Assembly (NCBI GenBank): GCA_002746275.1 | Contig: NVWR01000001.1 | Span: forward strand, 429,411-438,112 | From: Rhodobiaceae bacterium | Lineage (GTDB): Bacteria; Pseudomonadota; Alphaproteobacteria; Parvibaculales; Parvibaculaceae | Length of the DNA: 8,702 bases | Reading direction: 5' to 3' | In this document: piece by piece, positions 6,166 to 8,702 of the stretch | Position numbering within the stretch: the first letter of the stretch is position 1 | Layout: each line of letters begins with the position of its first letter | The notes under the pieces: model-generated | Told to the model about the DNA's origin: nothing | Database searches by the model: none | Seen by the model: only the letters and a program-made list of their open reading frames with translations | Position numbers and translations under genes: made by a program

Positions 6166-6191
6166 TTTATTTAATAAATTACTTAAATAAA
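6166..6191. promoter_or_regulatory. Perfect inverted repeat in the GST promoter/leader (putative operator)
   Basis: TTTATTTAA (6166-6174) and TTAAATAAA (6183-6191) are perfect 9-bp reverse complements around an 8-base spacer (TAAATTAC). The element begins 12 bases upstream of the GST start. Its size and symmetry fit a dimeric repressor site (MarR, TetR, ArsR or HxlR type) but no regulator gene lies in the window. Low-complexity AT sequence could produce such symmetry by chance, and an RNA hairpin near the ribosome binding site is also possible. Confidence 0.5.
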
Positions 6192-6212
6192 AGAGTTTAT
6201 TGGAAATGACAA
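6184..6212 (-). promoter_or_regulatory. Putative promoter of the GST-DUF899 unit
   Basis: On the minus strand TTGTCA (complement of 6207-6212) matches 5 of 6 bases of the -35 consensus. TATTTA (complement of 6184-6189) follows after 17 bases. The -10 match is poor (3 of 6). It lies inside the right arm of the palindrome, as expected if a repressor blocks it. Confidence 0.35.
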
Positions 6213-6267
6213 GGGCAAAGTAGATTTTGGGTCCCCCAACACTTCTGTGAAACCACTTCATGACCAT

Positions 6268-6279
6268 GTTTGCTATAAC
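6268..6279 (+). promoter_or_regulatory. Putative extended -10 promoter of the cysteine synthase operon
   Basis: TGC followed by TATAAC (6274-6279) forms an extended -10 box matching TATAAT at 5 of 6 bases. It lies 50 bases upstream of the cysteine synthase ATG. No clear -35 box is seen, which extended -10 promoters can tolerate. The string GTTTGCTATA is shared with the tRNA-Asn upstream region. Confidence 0.5.
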
Positions 6280-6329
6280 GCAGACACCTTGGAATCACGC
6301 GACAAGAACAAAGGCTCGGTCTTCCTCAT

Positions 6330-7328
6330 ATGGATATTAAAAAAGATTTGGTGGATGCCGTCGGCAACACCCCGATGATCCGATTGAAAAAAGCTTCTGA
6401 AGAAACCGGTTGCGAAATTCTCGGAAAATGCGAGTTCCTCAATCCCGGCCAGTCAATCAAGGACCGAGCAGCCCTCTACATCATCCGGGATGCTGTGGCC
6501 TCAGGCGCATTGAAACCCGGCGGTGTAATCGTCGAAGGGACCGCCGGCAACACCGGCATTGGCCTGGCCCTCGTCGGCAATGCTCTGGGTTTCCGGTCTG
6601 TCATCGTCATCCCGGAAACACAGTCTCAGGAAAAAAAGGACATGCTTCGCTTGTGTGGCGCAGAGCTGATCGAAGTCCCTGCTGTTCCCTACAAGGACCC
6701 GAACAATTACGTAAAATATTCTGGGCGACTGGCAGAAGAACTGGCCGCCAAGGAACCCAACGGTGCCATCTGGGCAAATCAGTTCGACAATGTCGCCAAC
6801 CGGCAGGCCCACATCGAGACCACCGGACCGGAGATATGGAAACAGACCGACGGCAAAGTGGACGGCTTTGTCTGCGCCGTGGGAACAGGCGGCACCCTCG
6901 CGGGCGTCGGAATGGCTCTGAAGGAACGCAACAAAGACATCCAGATCGCCATCGCCGACCCGATGGGAGCCGCGCTCTACAATTTTTACAAGCATGGCGA
7001 GTTGAAGGCCGAAGGAACCTCCATCACAGAGGGCATTGGTCAAGGGCGTATCACCGCCAACCTGGAGGGCGCCCCGATAGACCATGCCTTCCAGATCCCC
7101 GATGCTGAGGCATTGCCGATCTGCTTTGACCTGCTACGCAATGAAGGTCTGTGCCTGGGGGGATCAAGCGGCATCAATGTCGCAGGGGCTATCCACCTGG
7201 CTCGCGAAATGGGTCCCGGTCACACCATCGTCACTGTTCTCTGCGACTACGGCACGCGCTATCAAAGCAAGATGTTCAATCCTACTTTCCTGAAAGAAAA
7301 GGGATTGCCGTTTCCTTCCTGGTTGTAA
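6330..7328 (+). CDS. PLP-dependent cysteine synthase family protein (O-acetylserine sulfhydrylase type)
   Basis: A 332-residue fold-type II PLP enzyme, expected to make cysteine from O-acetylserine and sulfide, or possibly to run a related beta-elimination. K44 in GQSIKDRAA forms the PLP Schiff base. GTAGNTG (70-76) is the substrate loop. GTGGT (185-189) binds the PLP phosphate. The SSG at 279-281 contacts the pyridine nitrogen. Classical CysK has TSGNTG; here the Ser is Ala72. Together with the C-terminal RYQSKMFNPTFLKEKGLPFP this places the protein nearer the alphaproteobacterial and fungal mitochondrial group than E. coli CysK, so I give no symbol. The ATG at 6330 puts the first motif (GNTP) where expected, though the ribosome binding site is poor. 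It heads an operon with a mercaptopyruvate sulfurtransferase 21 bases downstream. Desulfhydrase activity is an alternative. Confidence 0.9.
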   Translation: MDIKKDLVDAVGNTPMIRLKKASEETGCEILGKCEFLNPGQSIKDRAALYIIRDAVASGALKPGGVIVEGTAGNTGIGLALVGNALGFRSVIVIPETQSQEKKDMLRLCGAELIEVPAVPYKDPNNYVKYSGRLAEELAAKEPNGAIWANQFDNVANRQAHIETTGPEIWKQTDGKVDGFVCAVGTGGTLAGVGMALKERNKDIQIAIADPMGAALYNFYKHGELKAEGTSITEGIGQGRITANLEGAPIDHAFQIPDAEALPICFDLLRNEGLCLGGSSGINVAGAIHLAREMGPGHTIVTVLCDYGTRYQSKMFNPTFLKEKGLPFPSWL

Positions 7329-7349
7329 GCAAGAAGAGAGAGACGCACC

Positions 7350-8210
7350 ATGTCCGCCACCGATCACCGCACGGCACCGCCCCTTGTCAGCACCGAATGG
7401 CTGGCCGAACATCAAGGCGCACCAGACATCCGGGTCGTCGATGGTTCATGGTATTTGCCTGCCATGCAGCGACATGCGGAGCGTGAATATCTGGATGGGC
7501 ATATTCCTGGTGCCCTCTTTTTTGATCTGGATGAGATCAGCGATACCGAAAGCCCCTTCCCTCACATGCTTCCCGCGCCCGAAAAATTCTCCTCCCGTAT
7601 GAAGAGACTGGGCATTGGGGATGGCCATCACATTGTGGCGTACGACGGCATGGGTGTGTTTAGCGCAGCGCGTATCTGGTGGATGTTCAAGGCCATGGGA
7701 CACGAAAATGTCTCCGTGCTTGATGGCGGTCTGGTCAAGTGGAAGGCCGAAAATCGCGATATCGACACCGGGTTACAAAGCCACGGGCAGCGACACTACA
7801 CAGCACACAAAAACAATTTCATTGTCCGCGATCTTGCCGACATGCAGCGAAATCTCAAAAACGCCCGGGAGCAGGTGATCGATGCGCGAAGCTCCGGGCG
7901 CTTCCAAGGAACCGAACCAGAACCACGGCCGGAACTAAATTCCGGACATATTCCCGGCAGCCTGTCCCTTCCCTTTGACCAATTGGTAAATGAAAACGGC
8001 ACGCTGAAGGACGTCCTCGAACTTCGGGCGGCATTTGACAGTTGCGGTGCAGACCTCGCCCGCCCCATCATCACAACATGTGGCTCGGGCGTTACCGCCG
8101 CCATTTTGTATCTGGCGCTCACCACATTGGGTCATAACGCCGTATCGCTCTATGATGGGTCTTGGTCACAATGGGCTGCGACCAAGGATGCTGAAATAGC
8201 AACCGGCTGA
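7350..8210 (+). CDS. sseA: 3-mercaptopyruvate sulfurtransferase (two rhodanese domains)
   Basis: A 286-residue protein with tandem rhodanese domains. The inactive N-terminal domain contains DGSWYLP, YLDGHIPGALFFDLD and LDGGLVKW. The catalytic C-terminal domain contains VIDARSSGRF, SGHIPGSLSLPF and the active-site loop CGSGVTA with C244. CGSGVT is the signature of mercaptopyruvate sulfurtransferases, as opposed to the basic loop of thiosulfate rhodaneses. The enzyme moves sulfur from 3-mercaptopyruvate to its cysteine as a persulfide and then to thiol or cyanide acceptors, yielding pyruvate and, with reductants, hydrogen sulfide. The ATG at 7350 follows a purine-rich GAAGAGAGAGA stretch. The gene starts 21 bases after the cysteine synthase gene. 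Mercaptopyruvate derives from cysteine, so the two enzymes connect by metabolite as well as by operon. Confidence 0.94.
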   Translation: MSATDHRTAPPLVSTEWLAEHQGAPDIRVVDGSWYLPAMQRHAEREYLDGHIPGALFFDLDEISDTESPFPHMLPAPEKFSSRMKRLGIGDGHHIVAYDGMGVFSAARIWWMFKAMGHENVSVLDGGLVKWKAENRDIDTGLQSHGQRHYTAHKNNFIVRDLADMQRNLKNAREQVIDARSSGRFQGTEPEPRPELNSGHIPGSLSLPFDQLVNENGTLKDVLELRAAFDSCGADLARPIITTCGSGVTAAILYLALTTLGHNAVSLYDGSWSQWAATKDAEIATG

Positions 8211-8237
8211 TTGCCGTGATAATACCGGGACGCGAAC

Positions 8238-8702
8238 ATGGTGCGTAAAGTCAAAACAACCGTCACCCATTTGGAAATGCTGGAAGACCCACATCTGCGC
8301 TGTCCGCTTCCTGTGGGAAAAACCGCCATCATGCGCGCAGAGCGCCCGCCTGCTCATTTCTATCGGTATCTCTACGACACTATTGGACGAGACTATTTTT
8401 GGGTCAATCGCCGAGCGCTGAGTGACGAGGATTTGCTCAAGATCATCCACGACGAGCAAGTCTACATCTATGTACTCTATATGAATGGCGCTCCCGCAGG
8501 TTTTGCTGAACTTGACCTGAGAAGCATGCCTACGGCCGACCTTTCCTTCCTGGGGATCCTGCCGGAATTCATTGGTAGAGGCTTGGGCCGGTTTCTACTT
8601 TGTGAAACAATTACTCTCGCGTGGATGCATCATCCAAAGAAACTAACTGTTCAAACCTGCACGCTGGATCACCGCGCCGCCCTGCCGCTTTATCAGCGAA
8701 AT
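8238..8702 (+). CDS. GNAT family N-acetyltransferase, N-terminal part (runs off right edge)
   Basis: The frame opens at ATG 8238 and continues for 155 codons to the edge with no stop, so the C-terminus is missing. FYRYLYDTIGRDYFWVNRRALSDEDL (residues 41-66) leads into VYIYVLYMNGAPAGFAEL (75-92), a GNAT beta-strand pair. LSFLGILPEFIGRGLGRFLL (102-121) is motif A, the acetyl-CoA pyrophosphate loop. The usual Gln or Arg at the first position of Q/RxxGxG is Ile112. VQTCTLDHRAALPLYQR (138-154) is the motif B region. It starts 27 bases after the sulfurtransferase gene on the same strand with only a weak ribosome binding site, so it is probably the third gene of the sulfur operon. The acceptor substrate is unknown; a thiol or amino-acid metabolite would fit the context (inference). 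Confidence 0.85.
   Translation, partial: MVRKVKTTVTHLEMLEDPHLRCPLPVGKTAIMRAERPPAHFYRYLYDTIGRDYFWVNRRALSDEDLLKIIHDEQVYIYVLYMNGAPAGFAELDLRSMPTADLSFLGILPEFIGRGLGRFLLCETITLAWMHHPKKLTVQTCTLDHRAALPLYQRN

Noticed and set aside
6410..7108. Long open frames in other frames and on the opposite strand within the cysteine synthase gene
   Set aside because: They are compositional shadows of a highly conserved coding gene. The Arg-, Pro- and His-rich translations are typical of out-of-frame reading.
1..8702. CRISPR arrays, insertion sequences, toxin-antitoxin or phage-defence systems
   Set aside because: No regularly spaced repeats, transposase motifs or defence-gene domains were found on reading both strands. 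The content is ordinary metabolic and repair genes.

Overview
The window reads as ordinary chromosomal DNA of an alphaproteobacterium. GC content looks moderate (mid-50s % by eye). The lineage is inferred from protein style: a RecQ with an atypical aromatic loop, a cysteine synthase with a GTAGNTG loop next to a mercaptopyruvate sulfurtransferase, and a small FLPILGFWMIPLG membrane protein. The species cannot be fixed from sequence alone. No transposase, integrase, phage gene, CRISPR array or plasmid function was seen, and no gene-free stretch exceeds about 175 bases.

Layout from left to right. (1) Positions 1-1574 hold a divergent pair: a CelD/FemAB-like acetyltransferase running off the left edge on the minus strand, and a NodB-type polysaccharide deacetylase on the plus strand. 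Together they suggest cell-surface polysaccharide tailoring. The 162-base gap between them contains a striking bulged palindrome. (2) Positions 1577-1828 hold a small, very basic two-helix membrane protein on the minus strand with a TTG start, ending 2 bases from the deacetylase. (3) Positions 2003-2078 are a complete tRNA-Asn(GTT) with encoded CCA, followed by recQ (2235-4034) and a NudF-like ADP-ribose pyrophosphatase (4113-4727). (4) Converging on these is a minus-strand pair, a GST-family protein followed by a DUF899 thioredoxin-fold protein. Their AT-rich promoter region carries a perfect 9-bp inverted repeat. (5) Diverging from that pair is a plus-strand sulfur operon: cysteine synthase, 3-mercaptopyruvate sulfurtransferase and a GNAT acetyltransferase cut by the right edge.

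Functionally the window joins surface polysaccharide modification, tRNA supply, DNA repair, nucleotide-sugar clean-up, thiol/redox chemistry and cysteine/persulfide metabolism. I found no clear candidate for a wholly new system. The points most worth a second look are the palindrome at 381-414, the Ala-substituted cysteine synthase loop in an operon with the sulfurtransferase and an unassigned GNAT, the GST-DUF899 pair with its palindromic promoter, and residue substitutions in RecQ and the Nudix box.
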